Assembly (NCBI RefSeq): GCF_900129965.1
Contig: NZ_FQXM01000023.1
Location: 1-64,000 of the forward strand
Length of the DNA: 64,000 bases
Source: Clostridium grantii DSM 8605
GTDB taxonomy: Bacteria > Bacillota > Clostridia > Clostridiales > Clostridiaceae
Direction of reading: 5' to 3'
Shown here: piece by piece, positions 8,551-16,270 of the stretch
How the letters are laid out: the number at the start of each line of letters is the position of its first letter
Position numbering within the stretch: the stretch's first letter is position 1
The notes under the pieces: model-generated
Database searches by the model: none
The model's input: the letters and a program-made list of their open reading frames with translations, nothing else
Told to the model about the DNA's origin: nothing
Translations under genes and position numbers: made by a program

Positions 8551-8973
8551 ATGAGTTTTAAAAAAGTTAATGAGCTAGATGATACTTCAGTTGAAGGCAA
8601 AAAATCTATTCTAGTATATGGATTCAATGAAGAAGAATTGATAAAGGTTAAAAAATTCACTGGTGAAATGAAAATTGAAGAAATAATTTATGTAGATAAA
8701 AACATGGTGCAAAACACTTTAGGAGATTTAGCTCTTGGTAATGGAAAAGTATCAAATGTATTTAATAATCCAGTGATTATAGAAAAAGTAGTGGTATTTA
8801 GTAATTTATCAGATAAGAATATATACGATTATGTGAATGGATTTAAAAAAGAAATTGGGATTAGACCTATATTTGCATCAATAACAGTCCATTCAATAAA
8901 ATGGAAATTTTACGATCTTATACAAGAATTAATTAAAGAAAAAGAAGAAATGAAAAAAATAAGTCCTAAATAG
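8551..8973 (+). CDS. DUF3783 family protein
   Basis: A 140-aa soluble protein. After a short variable start, KSILVYGFNEEELIKVKKF is typical of DUF3783, a small Clostridia family of unknown function. A central VVFSNLSDKNIYDYVNGFKK and a predicted helical, charged C-terminus follow. The ribosome site AAAGGATGAG precedes the ATG. It has its own promoter and a terminator overlapping its stop codon, so it is monocistronic. Confidence 0.75.
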   Translation: MSFKKVNELDDTSVEGKKSILVYGFNEEELIKVKKFTGEMKIEEIIYVDKNMVQNTLGDLALGNGKVSNVFNNPVIIEKVVVFSNLSDKNIYDYVNGFKKEIGIRPIFASITVHSIKWKFYDLIQELIKEKEEMKKISPK

Positions 8974-8987
8974 ACTTATTTTTTTTT
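8953..8987 (+). terminator. intrinsic terminator overlapping the DUF3783 stop
   Basis: AATAAGTC / GACTTATT hairpin (8959 onward) with the stop codon in its loop, then nine T. Confidence 0.85.
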
Positions 8988-8996
8988 CATTAACAC

Positions 8997-9025
8997 TTTA
9001 CAAATTTAGCGCGCTAAAGTATAAT
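8997..9025 (+). promoter_or_regulatory. promoter with embedded palindromic operator
   Basis: TTTACA (8997-9002), a 17-bp spacer and TATAAT (9020-9025). The spacer contains the perfect 14-bp palindrome TTTAGCGCGCTAAA at 9005-9018. Its GC-rich core stands out in this AT-rich DNA. A dimeric repressor bound here would block RNA polymerase, so regulated expression of the amino-acid uptake genes is likely. The regulator is not identified. Confidence 0.75.
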
Positions 9026-9087
9026 AAAGCAGAAGAAAAGAATATATTACAATTAAAACTAAGGAAATGAATTTAGGGGGAAGTATT

Positions 9088-9894
9088 ATGAAGAAAAAAA
9101 TAGTTTTGGGTATTGCAATTGTATTATCAGTAGCAAGTATATTTACAGCATGTAGCAAAAGTGAAAATTCTGGAGAAGATGAGTCTTTGAAGTATGTTCA
9201 AGAAAAGAAAGAATTTATATTGGGATTAGACGATAGTTTTCCACCAATGGGATTTAAAGATGAAAGTGGAGAAATTGTTGGATTTGATATAGATATGGCT
9301 AAAGAAGTTACAAGTAGAATGGGTGTTGAACTAAAATTACAGGCCATAGACTGGGATTCAAAGGTTTTAAGTTTAGATAAAAAAGATATAGATTGTATTT
9401 GGAATGGACTTACTATTACAGAAGAAAGAAAAGAAAATATTGAGTTTTCAAATGCTTATTTAGAAAATAGACAAGTAATTATAGTTTTAGCAGATTCAAC
9501 TATTGATACTAAGGCAGATTTAAAAGACAAGGTAGTTAGTGTACAAGCTGGTAGTAGTGGTAAAGACGCTGTTTCAGGTGAAAGCGATGTTTTGGATACA
9601 TTTAAAGAATTAAGAGAATTTTCTAACTATACAGAAGCTTTGATGGATTTGAGTGCAGGAAGAACAGATGCTGTTGTAATTGATGAGATAGTGGGAAGAT
9701 ATTACATGAGCAAAAAAGCTGGAGAGTACAAAGTTGCTTCTGAAGATTTTGGTGGAGAAGAGTATGGAATAGGATTTAGAAAAGGCGAGTTGCTTTTAGC
9801 AGAAGAAGTAAATAAAATATTACAAGAGATGAAAGAAGATGGGACTTCAGCGAAAATATCTGAAAAGTGGTTTGGAGAAGACATCGTTAAATAG
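9088..9894 (+). CDS. amino-acid ABC transporter substrate-binding lipoprotein
   Basis: A 268-aa lipoprotein. The signal peptide MKKKIVLGIAIVLSVASIFTAC ends in a lipobox with Cys22. The mature part is a type II periplasmic-binding fold (SBP_bac_3): FILGLDDSFPPMGFKDE, GFDIDMAKEV, DCIWNGLTITEERKE and GRTDAVVIDEIVGRYYM. This family captures polar amino acids and hands them to the membrane permease. ATG 9088 follows a GGGGGAAGT site; the in-frame ATG at 9067 is upstream of it. The permease gene follows after 14 bp. The substrate (cystine, basic or other) cannot be read. Confidence 0.92.
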   Translation: MKKKIVLGIAIVLSVASIFTACSKSENSGEDESLKYVQEKKEFILGLDDSFPPMGFKDESGEIVGFDIDMAKEVTSRMGVELKLQAIDWDSKVLSLDKKDIDCIWNGLTITEERKENIEFSNAYLENRQVIIVLADSTIDTKADLKDKVVSVQAGSSGKDAVSGESDVLDTFKELREFSNYTEALMDLSAGRTDAVVIDEIVGRYYMSKKAGEYKVASEDFGGEEYGIGFRKGELLLAEEVNKILQEMKEDGTSAKISEKWFGEDIVK

Positions 9895-9908
9895 CAGGAG
9901 GAAAATTA

Positions 9909-10550
9909 GTGGCATATTTATTAAATATTACTTTATTTATATTAAAAGGTGCAGCTCTTTCACTTAAAATTTATGGAATTACAATACTATTATCAATACC
10001 TTTAGGGGTAATATTTGCACTAGGTAAAACATCTAAAATAAAATGGATTACAAGCATTATTACCGCTTATACCACGGTTGTAAGAGGAACACCTTTATTG
10101 TTGCAATTATATTTCACTTACTACGGATTATCTGTTATAGGCATTAGTTTAAGTCAATTTACAGCAGCAGCAATTACGTTTATTTTAAACTATGCAGCTT
10201 ATTTCACAGAAATTTTCCGTGGAGGATTGGAATCAATTGATAAAGGACAATATGAGGCTTCAAAGGCGCTAGGGATGGATTATAAACAAACAATGACTAG
10301 AATAATTATCCCTCAAACTATAAGAAGAGTACTTCCATCTATGAGTAATGAAGCTATAAATTTGGTGAAAGATACAGCTTTGGTGACGGTAATAGGTATG
10401 CCAGAAATTATGAAAGCTACTAAAGAAGTGGTTAATAGGGATTTCACTATTGTCCCATTTGTTGTGGCTGGAGCTATTTATTTAACACTAACTTTCTTTA
10501 TAGTAATAGTTTTTAGAAAGCTAGAGAAAAGATATTTGATAGAGGATTAA
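9909..10550 (+). CDS. amino-acid ABC transporter permease
   Basis: A 213-aa HisM/GlnP-type permease with about five membrane segments. The ATPase-contacting EAA loop reads YEASKALGMDYKQTMTRIIIPQ, and TVVRGTPLLLQLYF is the family's N-terminal signature. It starts at GTG 9909 behind AGGAGG. The usual third gene, an ATP-binding subunit, does not follow: a terminator ends the unit. The transporter must borrow an ATPase encoded elsewhere or is incomplete. Confidence 0.93.
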   Translation: MAYLLNITLFILKGAALSLKIYGITILLSIPLGVIFALGKTSKIKWITSIITAYTTVVRGTPLLLQLYFTYYGLSVIGISLSQFTAAAITFILNYAAYFTEIFRGGLESIDKGQYEASKALGMDYKQTMTRIIIPQTIRRVLPSMSNEAINLVKDTALVTVIGMPEIMKATKEVVNRDFTIVPFVVAGAIYLTLTFFIVIVFRKLEKRYLIED

Positions 10551-10563
10551 AAATATAGAAAAG

Positions 10564-10611
10564 AATAAACTTATAGCTGGGAAATTTCTAGTTATAGGTT
10601 TATTTTTTTAG
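10564..10611 (+). terminator. intrinsic terminator after the ABC permease
   Basis: A 15-bp stem with G-U pairs (ATAAACTTATAGCT against AGTTATAGGTTTAT) followed by T8. Confidence 0.85.
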
Positions 10612-10686
10612 ATTAATTTAAAATTTTATTAGTAAATTAAATTATTATTATTTTCTATTTTTAGAGAAAATATGATATATTTATAT

Positions 10687-10701
10687 TGATAATAATTATC
10701 T
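10687..10701 (+). promoter_or_regulatory. possible Fur box upstream of DUF502
   Basis: TGATAATAATTATCT matches the 7-1-7 Fur consensus TGATAATnATTATCA at 13 of 14 defined positions and ends 18 bp before the DUF502 start. AT-rich DNA produces near matches by chance, so support is modest. Confidence 0.35.
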
Positions 10702-10719
10702 TGACGGAAGGTGACTTAA

Positions 10720-11319
10720 ATGAAAAAAGTAAAAAATTTGTTTTTATCAGGGCTTGCAGCAAGTGTACCTATAGCTATTACTTATTATATTTTAAAAACA
10801 ATATTTCTGTTTATAGATTCCTTTTCCAAAAAAATTATAATTTTTGTATTTGGAAAATACTATATTGGACTTGGTTTCCTACTGACAATAGGAATTATTC
10901 TTTTGATAGGATTTGTTACTAGCAATGTAATAGGTAAGAAAATATTTGATTATTTTGAACGAGCAATAAATAAATTGCCTATAGTTAACTCAATATATGC
11001 ATCAATTAAAGAACTTAGTAAAACTTTTTCTTCATCATCAAACAATAGATTTTCAAAGGTTGTAATGGTTGATTTTCCTAAAGATGGTATAAAAAGCATG
11101 GGTTTTATTACTAATGACAATATTGCTATAAATGATGAAAAGAAAGTGGCAGTTTTTATACCAACAACACCTAATCCTACAAATGGATTTTTGGTTTTTG
11201 TAGATATAGATTCTGTAGAGAAAGTTGATATAACGGTTGATGAAGCTATTAAAACTATAATATCAATGTCTACCTTAGCACCTGAAGAGTTTACATCAAA
11301 AGAAAATAAAATAAAATAG
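10720..11319 (+). CDS. DUF502 family membrane protein
   Basis: A 199-aa protein with two N-terminal membrane segments (about 8-33 and 48-68, the second GLGFLLTIGIILLIGFVTSN). A soluble domain with the family signature follows: ERAINKLPIVNSIYASIKE, then FSKVVMVDFPKDGIKSMGFI and VFIPTTPNPTNGFLVFV. DUF502 proteins are widespread and of unknown function. Ribosome site GGAAGGTGA. Monocistronic by spacing. Confidence 0.88.
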   Translation: MKKVKNLFLSGLAASVPIAITYYILKTIFLFIDSFSKKIIIFVFGKYYIGLGFLLTIGIILLIGFVTSNVIGKKIFDYFERAINKLPIVNSIYASIKELSKTFSSSSNNRFSKVVMVDFPKDGIKSMGFITNDNIAINDEKKVAVFIPTTPNPTNGFLVFVDIDSVEKVDITVDEAIKTIISMSTLAPEEFTSKENKIK

Positions 11320-11380
11320 TATTTATATTAATAGTAGTGCATAAATTTAATTATAAAGAAATTTATATGGAGGTTTGTGT

Positions 11381-11830
11381 ATGGATTCAGATTACAATGA
11401 AGAGATGGAAATGAATGAAGATTTTGATAGTATGTATGAAATGATGCCTATGCCCATGATGCCTTTTTTTATGTCTAATATGAACATGGGGGATATGGGA
11501 AAGGAAATGGACCCGTCAAGAATCAATGCTTATAATTTTCAAAATATGGCATTGAATCAAATGATGCCACAACAGATGGCAGGATATAACATGCAAAGTG
11601 GTTTAGATGAAGATATTGCAGAAGATGAAGTTGTGGAACCTATGCGTAAGAAAAAAAAATATGATGATAAATATGATACACAAAGACAAGTTAATATGGT
11701 TTTGAGAAGTATTAGGAGGTATAATCCTGGTGTATTTAGATATTTAAATATGTATGGGGTACCTTATGAGGCTTCAAATAAAATTGTTAGAAGAATCATT
11801 AGATTAACTCTGATGTATTCAGAATATTAA
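11381..11830 (+). CDS. Met-rich acidic protein of unknown function
   Basis: The protein (149 aa) starts at ATG 11381, 6 bp after GGAGGT; the upstream TTG at 11375 is too close to the site. The N-terminal half is extremely rich in Met with acidic residues (MYEMMPMPMMPFF, NMNMGDMGKEMD, QNMALNQMMPQQM). A charged KKKKYDDKYDTQ linker leads to an ordered C-terminal part: VNMVLRSIRRYNPGVFRYL, then YGVPYEASNKIVRRII. No family is recognised. The composition recalls spore-coat or metal-binding proteins, but that is only a guess. Confidence 0.75.
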   Translation: MDSDYNEEMEMNEDFDSMYEMMPMPMMPFFMSNMNMGDMGKEMDPSRINAYNFQNMALNQMMPQQMAGYNMQSGLDEDIAEDEVVEPMRKKKKYDDKYDTQRQVNMVLRSIRRYNPGVFRYLNMYGVPYEASNKIVRRIIRLTLMYSEY

Positions 11831-11850
11831 TCATAATAATGATAAAAATC

Positions 11851-11886
11851 GGTAAGCTTATTTTAATAGGCTGCCTTTTTTTATTA
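11851..11886 (+). terminator. intrinsic terminator
   Basis: GGTAAGCTTA against TAGGCTGCC (one bulged A, G-U pairs), then a T-rich tail. Confidence 0.65.
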
Positions 11887-11919
11887 TTATGTTTTATGGA
11901 AAAGTTTACAAATGAGTAT

Positions 11920-11948
11920 TTGACAAAGTTTGTATATATATATATAAT
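11920..11948 (+). promoter_or_regulatory. consensus promoter of the NlpC/P60 gene
   Basis: Perfect TTGACA (11920-11925) and TATAAT (11943-11948) with a 17-bp spacer made largely of TA repeats. A leader of about 110 nt follows. Confidence 0.85.
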
Positions 11949-11954
11949 AAATAA

Positions 11955-12067
11955 TATACCATTATAAAGTGGTTGTTAAACAATAGTATTGTAAAGTACT
12001 CTTGATAAGAGTTGGTTTTCATAACATTGTTATGTACAAGCTTTAAGTAACGTATGGGAGGAAAAAA
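11955..12067 (+). promoter_or_regulatory. structured 5' leader of the NlpC/P60 gene
   Basis: The leader contains three small hairpins: CAATA-G-TATTG (about 11981), ACTCTT-GAT-AAGAGT (11998-12012), and ATAACA-T-TGTTAT. It ends in GGGAGGAAAAAA before the ATG. Cell-wall NlpC/P60 genes are often under c-di-AMP riboswitch control, but I do not see that riboswitch's conserved blocks here. Confidence 0.35.
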
Positions 12068-12646
12068 ATGAATAAGTATTTTAGCAAGATGTTTATATCT
12101 TCAATTTTTATTATGGCTGTTACAATTTTTTTGGGTTTGGGATCTGATACTGCAAAAGCAGATATGTTAATGAATAAATCTAAGAGTATGTCTATGTTGT
12201 CAACGACTCTTAATTCAGAAAGAGTTTTAATTGTCCCAGAGTCATTAGTTGAACGGACCATGATGTCTAGAGGAAAAACATTAGGAGCTAGCATTGTAGA
12301 ATATGCTTATAATTTTCTTGGACGACCTTATGTTTGGGGTGCTTCAGGACCTAATTCATTTGATTGCTCAGGTCTTACAGCTTATGTTTATGGTAAGTTT
12401 GGGTATAACTTGGGACACTATACGGGATATCAATATGAAATGGGAACTTCTGTTTCAAAAGATAATCTACAAATGGGTGATTTAGTGTTTTTTAATACCT
12501 CGGGACCACATTCTCATGTAGGAATTTACATAGGAAATGGTAGTTTCATACATGCACCTTCAACTGGAGATGTGGTTAAAATAAGTAGTTTAAATGATTC
12601 GTACTATGGAGCTAAATTTTGTGGTGGCAGAAGGATTATTTATTAA
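12068..12646 (+). CDS. secreted NlpC/P60 peptidoglycan hydrolase
   Basis: A 192-aa exported D-gamma-glutamyl peptidase candidate that cuts peptidoglycan stem peptides. The signal peptide (about 1-31) ends near TAKA-D. A low-complexity Met/Ser linker follows, then the NlpC/P60 domain from about residue 74. The catalytic triad is visible: Cys100 in NSFDCSGL, His150 in GPHSHVGIY and His162 in SFIHAPS. No SH3 or LysM targeting domain is present. Strong consensus promoter, own terminator. Confidence 0.95.
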   Translation: MNKYFSKMFISSIFIMAVTIFLGLGSDTAKADMLMNKSKSMSMLSTTLNSERVLIVPESLVERTMMSRGKTLGASIVEYAYNFLGRPYVWGASGPNSFDCSGLTAYVYGKFGYNLGHYTGYQYEMGTSVSKDNLQMGDLVFFNTSGPHSHVGIYIGNGSFIHAPSTGDVVKISSLNDSYYGAKFCGGRRIIY

Positions 12647-12674
12647 ATGATTATATAAACATTGTTGTGGAATT

Positions 12675-12702
12675 GCCTGAAAAATTCAGGCTTTTTTTTT
12701 TA
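12675..12702 (+). terminator. intrinsic terminator after the NlpC/P60 gene
   Basis: GCCTGAA / TTCAGGC hairpin followed by nine or more T. Confidence 0.92.
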
Positions 12703-12816
12703 CTTTTATTCATAAAATTCACTTCACTTTAATAGTATTTATATATAGATAAATAGCTATGGTTTTAGTTAAAGTTTGATTATCTAGCTAAATTCTTGTT
12801 TGTGAGGAGTGATAAA

Positions 12817-13614
12817 ATGAAATACACAAGATATGATCTTAATAAAAGGAAAAATGATTTTTCAGGATTTTTATTAGGATTAGTTGGAGTAATAATTATT
12901 TCTACCCTTTTAGGAACTGTTTTATTTAAAATTTTTATGCCATCTATCAATACAGGAGGGGAAGTATCTTCCACTAGTGAAAATAAAATAGAAGGTACCG
13001 AAAGTTCCGAAATTGATGAAAAAGGACAACCTGTTATTAAACCTATTGACGAAAGTAATAAAGATGCTGGCGACAATGCCTCAGATGATTCAACAGCTAC
13101 AGGTAAGTCGGATGGAATGTTTAAAATTTTGCAGTGCGGTGCTTTTGGAGACAATGCTAATGCCCTGAAGTTAAAGGAAGAATTAAATGGATTTGGAGCA
13201 GCTTTTATTATAAGCGAAAATGAAATAAACAAAGTTGTGCTAGGAGTTTATAAAAAGGATACACTAGATGCAATAACAGTAAAATTGACCAGTGCAAATA
13301 TAGAATTTAGTACTCATAATATAAATTTTTCAAAGGAGAATAGTTGTGAAAATCAAATATCTTTGATTTTAGATGCTAATCTTAGTTTGATTAATGAAAT
13401 TGAGCAAAATGGAGCCACAGCAATTAAAACAGAAAGTATGAAAACTTGGTTAAACTCTTTGGCTGAAATAAAGGAAACTGAAATTAATTATAATAATTTA
13501 AATGAATTAAAAACTTATTGTGATAGTCTTCCAGAAGAGATAAAGAAAGAAGATATACAAACTTTAAAAGAATATTTATATAAGTATATTATAAAGGTAG
13601 AAAATTCAATATAA
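12817..13614 (+). CDS. membrane-anchored SPOR-domain protein
   Basis: A 265-aa single-pass protein. The start at ATG 12817 follows TGAGGAGTG. It has a short basic cytoplasmic head, one TM (about 18-42, FLLGLVGVIIISTLLGTV) and a Ser/Asp/Glu-rich linker. A SPOR-like domain starts FKILQCGAFGDNANALKLKE, and its typical second half reads FIISENEINKVVLGVYK. SPOR domains bind denuded glycan at septa. The final 100 residues are helical and unassigned. A role in division or wall metabolism is inferred. Confidence 0.82.
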   Translation: MKYTRYDLNKRKNDFSGFLLGLVGVIIISTLLGTVLFKIFMPSINTGGEVSSTSENKIEGTESSEIDEKGQPVIKPIDESNKDAGDNASDDSTATGKSDGMFKILQCGAFGDNANALKLKEELNGFGAAFIISENEINKVVLGVYKKDTLDAITVKLTSANIEFSTHNINFSKENSCENQISLILDANLSLINEIEQNGATAIKTESMKTWLNSLAEIKETEINYNNLNELKTYCDSLPEEIKKEDIQTLKEYLYKYIIKVENSI

Positions 13615-13616
13615 GA

Positions 13617-13663
13617 CTTAATGAAAAGTGGTTACTTTGAAAAGTAACCACTTTTTCATTAAG
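13617..13663. terminator. strong bidirectional-looking terminator
   Basis: An almost perfect stem of about 22 bp (CTTAATGAAAA-GTGGTTACTTT and complement, one bulge) with a tiny loop. The following 240 bp to maf hold no gene and no confident promoter. Confidence 0.9.
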
Positions 13664-13907
13664 AAGTAGATTAAAAACACATTATAAATTAAAGTTATGA
13701 AATTTTTGAAAAAACTATATATAGCTACTTGTTTAAGATTTTATTAAATGTTAAACTATACTAGAAAATAGATATACTTTCAAAGCAATTTGTAGGAAAT
13801 CATAATATTTATGAATTTAAAAGTTATTATAATTGGATTTTTATGAATATTATTACAAAATAGGTTTATACTTTGAAGGAGTACTAGTACTACCAAGGAG
13901 TGATATA

Positions 13908-14483
13908 TTGAATATAGTTTTAGCATCTGCTTCAGAGAGACGTAGAGAATTACTAAGTAGACTTACCGAAAATTTCACAGTAATAGTAAGTGATTTCGAT
14001 GAAAGCAGTGTAGAATTCACAGGAGAATTAGAAAATTTTGTGATGGAAATCGCTAAAGGGAAAGCTCTTGACGTTTTAGATAAACTTGAACAACAAGCAA
14101 TAATAATTGGTTGTGATACAATTGTGGCCATTGATGATAAATTATTAGGTAAACCTAAGAGTAAAGAAGAAGCAATAAATATGCTTAAATCTTTAAGTGG
14201 AAAAGTTCATCAAGTTTGTTCAGGAATAGCTATTATAGATTCTTTTACAGGAAAGATTTCAACAGATTTTGTCACTACACATATTAAGTTTTCACAGATT
14301 AGTGAAGCAAATATCATAAAATATGTGGATACAGGTGATCCTATGGATAAGGCTGGAGCTTATGGAATTCAAGGGATAGCTGGTATTTTTGTGGAGGAAA
14401 TTAAAGGTTGTTACTACAGTGTTGTAGGACTTCCCATAAATAAGCTAAATAGTATGTTAAAGGGGATGGGGGTAAATCTTTAA
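13908..14483 (+). CDS. maf: Maf nucleotide pyrophosphatase / septum-formation protein
   Basis: Maf proteins (191 aa here) hydrolyse non-canonical nucleoside triphosphates and are linked to septum formation. The start TTG 13908 lies 7 bp after AAGGAG and gives the family-standard MNIVLASASERRRELLSRL; the longer upstream reading has no ribosome site. Further motifs are GCDTIVAIDDKLLGKPKSKEEA, with the substrate Asp, and GDPMDKAGAYGIQG. It is the first gene of the maf-radC-mre-min block, an order conserved in Firmicutes. Confidence 0.96.
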   Translation: MNIVLASASERRRELLSRLTENFTVIVSDFDESSVEFTGELENFVMEIAKGKALDVLDKLEQQAIIIGCDTIVAIDDKLLGKPKSKEEAINMLKSLSGKVHQVCSGIAIIDSFTGKISTDFVTTHIKFSQISEANIIKYVDTGDPMDKAGAYGIQGIAGIFVEEIKGCYYSVVGLPINKLNSMLKGMGVNL

Positions 14484-14493
14484 GGAGGTATTT

Positions 14494-15180
14494 ATGTATA
14501 ATAGCCTTAAAATTATTGATTTACCATGTAATGAAAGACCGAGAGAAAAACTTATTAGATATGGAGCAGGAGAACTATCTAATAGTGAGTTGTTAGCGGT
14601 TGTGTTAAGATGCGGGACCAAATCTGAGAATATAATTAATCTTTGTAATAGATTATTAAAGGAAACAGGTGGATTAAATGGATTGTTGGATTTTTCAGTA
14701 AAAGAGTTTATGGAGATTAATGGTATAGGTGAAGCGAAAGCGGCTCAGCTTTTATCCATAGCTGAGTTATCTAAAAGATTTAAGTCTTTTAAATCAGGAG
14801 AAACTATTAAAATAAAATCTCCAAAAGATGCGGTTGATTTTCTTATGGAAGAAATGAGATATTTAAGGGAAGAACATTTAAAAGTTATAATGCTGAATAC
14901 TAAAAATATTGTGATTTCAGTGAAAGATGTTTCTATAGGAAGCTTAAATTCTTCAATAGTACATCCGAGAGAAGTTTTTTTGGATGCAATAAAAAAAAGT
15001 AGCGCATCTATAATAATTTGTCATAATCACCCTTCAGGGGATCCATCACCAAGTAAAGAGGATATTGAAATTACGAAAAGATTAATAGAATGTGGTAAAC
15101 TTTTAGGAATTGAAATTCTTGATCATTTGATTATTGGTAATGGAATATATATAAGTTTAAAAGAAAAAGGGATTTTTTAA
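14494..15180 (+). CDS. radC: RadC family JAB-domain protein
   Basis: A 228-aa protein. The N-terminal helix-hairpin-helix region (about 25-95: ELSNSELLAVVLRCG, INGIGEAKAAQLLSI) precedes a JAB/MPN domain. Its metal motif HNHPSGDPSPSKED has His177, His179 and Asp183. Despite the name, a role in DNA repair is not proven for the family. Eleven base pairs separate it from maf and 18 from mreB, so they are co-transcribed. Confidence 0.95.
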   Translation: MYNSLKIIDLPCNERPREKLIRYGAGELSNSELLAVVLRCGTKSENIINLCNRLLKETGGLNGLLDFSVKEFMEINGIGEAKAAQLLSIAELSKRFKSFKSGETIKIKSPKDAVDFLMEEMRYLREEHLKVIMLNTKNIVISVKDVSIGSLNSSIVHPREVFLDAIKKSSASIIICHNHPSGDPSPSKEDIEITKRLIECGKLLGIEILDHLIIGNGIYISLKEKGIF

Positions 15181-15198
15181 TTTGAGAGGAGAATTATT

Positions 15199-16263
15199 GT
15201 GAGTTTATTTGGAATATCAAAGGACATGGGAATAGATTTAGGAACAGCAAATACATTGGTTTTTGTAAGAGGTAAGGGAATTGTTATTAGGGAGCCTTCA
15301 GTTGTAGCAATAAATAAATTAACTAATAAGGTTTTGGCAGTTGGAGATGATGCTAAGCAAATGATTGGTAGAACTCCTGGTAATATTGTTGCTATACGAC
15401 CTTTAAAAGATGGAGTTATTGCAGATTTTGATATTACTGAAATAATGTTAAGACATTTTATAACAAAAGCTATAACAAAATCAGCTTTTGCTAGCCCTAG
15501 AATTGTAGTGTGTTACCCATCAGGAATAACAGCAGTTGAAAAAAGAGCTATTGAAGAAGCAACAAAAAGAGCAGGGGCTAGAGAAGTTTATCTTATGGAA
15601 GAACCTATGGCAGCAGCTATTGGAGCAGGGCTTCCAGTTGATGAACCTAGAGGTAGCATGGTGGTAGATATTGGTGGTGGAACAACAGAAGTTGCAGTGG
15701 TTTCATTAGGTGGAATAGTTACAAGTCAATCTTTGAGAACTGCAGGAGATGATTTAGATGCTGCAATTATTTCATATATAAAGAAACAATATAGTTTAAT
15801 GATTGGAGAACGTACAGCAGAAGCTATTAAAATAAATATTGGATCTGCTTATCCAACTCAAGACAACAGTGAAGGCAATTTAGAAGAAATGGATATGAAT
15901 GAAGATAATATAAATTCAGAAAAAATAATGGATATTAGAGGACGTGATCTAATCACAGGACTTCCTAAAGTAATTACTATAGGAGAAAATGAAATTAGAA
16001 ATGCTTTAAAAGAGCCAGTTGATGCTATTGTAGAAGCTATAAAAACTAGTTTGGAAAAAACACCACCGGAACTTGCTGCAGATATTATGGATAAAGGAAT
16101 TATGCTTACTGGTGGAGGAGCAATGCTTAGAGGACTTGATAAGCTTATAAATAAAGAAACCCATATGCCTGTAAATATAGCAGAAGCTTCACTTGATTGT
16201 GTAGCAGTGGGTGCTGGAAAATATGTTGATAGTATAAATAAATTATCTAGAAAGAGAAGATAG
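15199..16263 (+). CDS. mreB: rod-shape actin homologue MreB, with an acidic insert
   Basis: MreB forms membrane-bound filaments that guide lateral wall synthesis. It starts at GTG 15199 behind GAGGAG. Actin-fold motifs are clear: DLGTANTLVFVRGKG, VCYPSGITAVEKRAIEEA, MVVDIGGGTTEVAVVS and GIMLTGGGAMLRGLD. At 354 aa it is longer than typical (about 335-345). Where relatives run from GSAYP directly into MEVRGRDL, this one inserts about 15-18 acidic residues (about 218-237, including EGNLEEMDMNEDNINSEK). Confidence 0.97.
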   Translation: MSLFGISKDMGIDLGTANTLVFVRGKGIVIREPSVVAINKLTNKVLAVGDDAKQMIGRTPGNIVAIRPLKDGVIADFDITEIMLRHFITKAITKSAFASPRIVVCYPSGITAVEKRAIEEATKRAGAREVYLMEEPMAAAIGAGLPVDEPRGSMVVDIGGGTTEVAVVSLGGIVTSQSLRTAGDDLDAAIISYIKKQYSLMIGERTAEAIKINIGSAYPTQDNSEGNLEEMDMNEDNINSEKIMDIRGRDLITGLPKVITIGENEIRNALKEPVDAIVEAIKTSLEKTPPELAADIMDKGIMLTGGGAMLRGLDKLINKETHMPVNIAEASLDCVAVGAGKYVDSINKLSRKRR

Positions 16264-16270
16264 TGATATT

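Noticed and set aside
10686..10922. Alternative 78-codon ORF at the start of the DUF502 gene
   Set aside because: It is a shadow frame: no family resemblance, and the DUF502 frame has the ribosome site and the conserved motifs.
11955..12067. c-di-AMP (ydaO/yuaA) riboswitch before the NlpC/P60 gene
   Set aside because: The leader is too short and I do not see the conserved internal blocks; only small simple hairpins are present.
12780..13232. 150-codon minus-strand ORF opposite the SPOR protein
   Set aside because: It is antisense to a well-supported gene, has no ribosome site and has the Ser/Ile/Pro-rich composition expected of a complementary frame.
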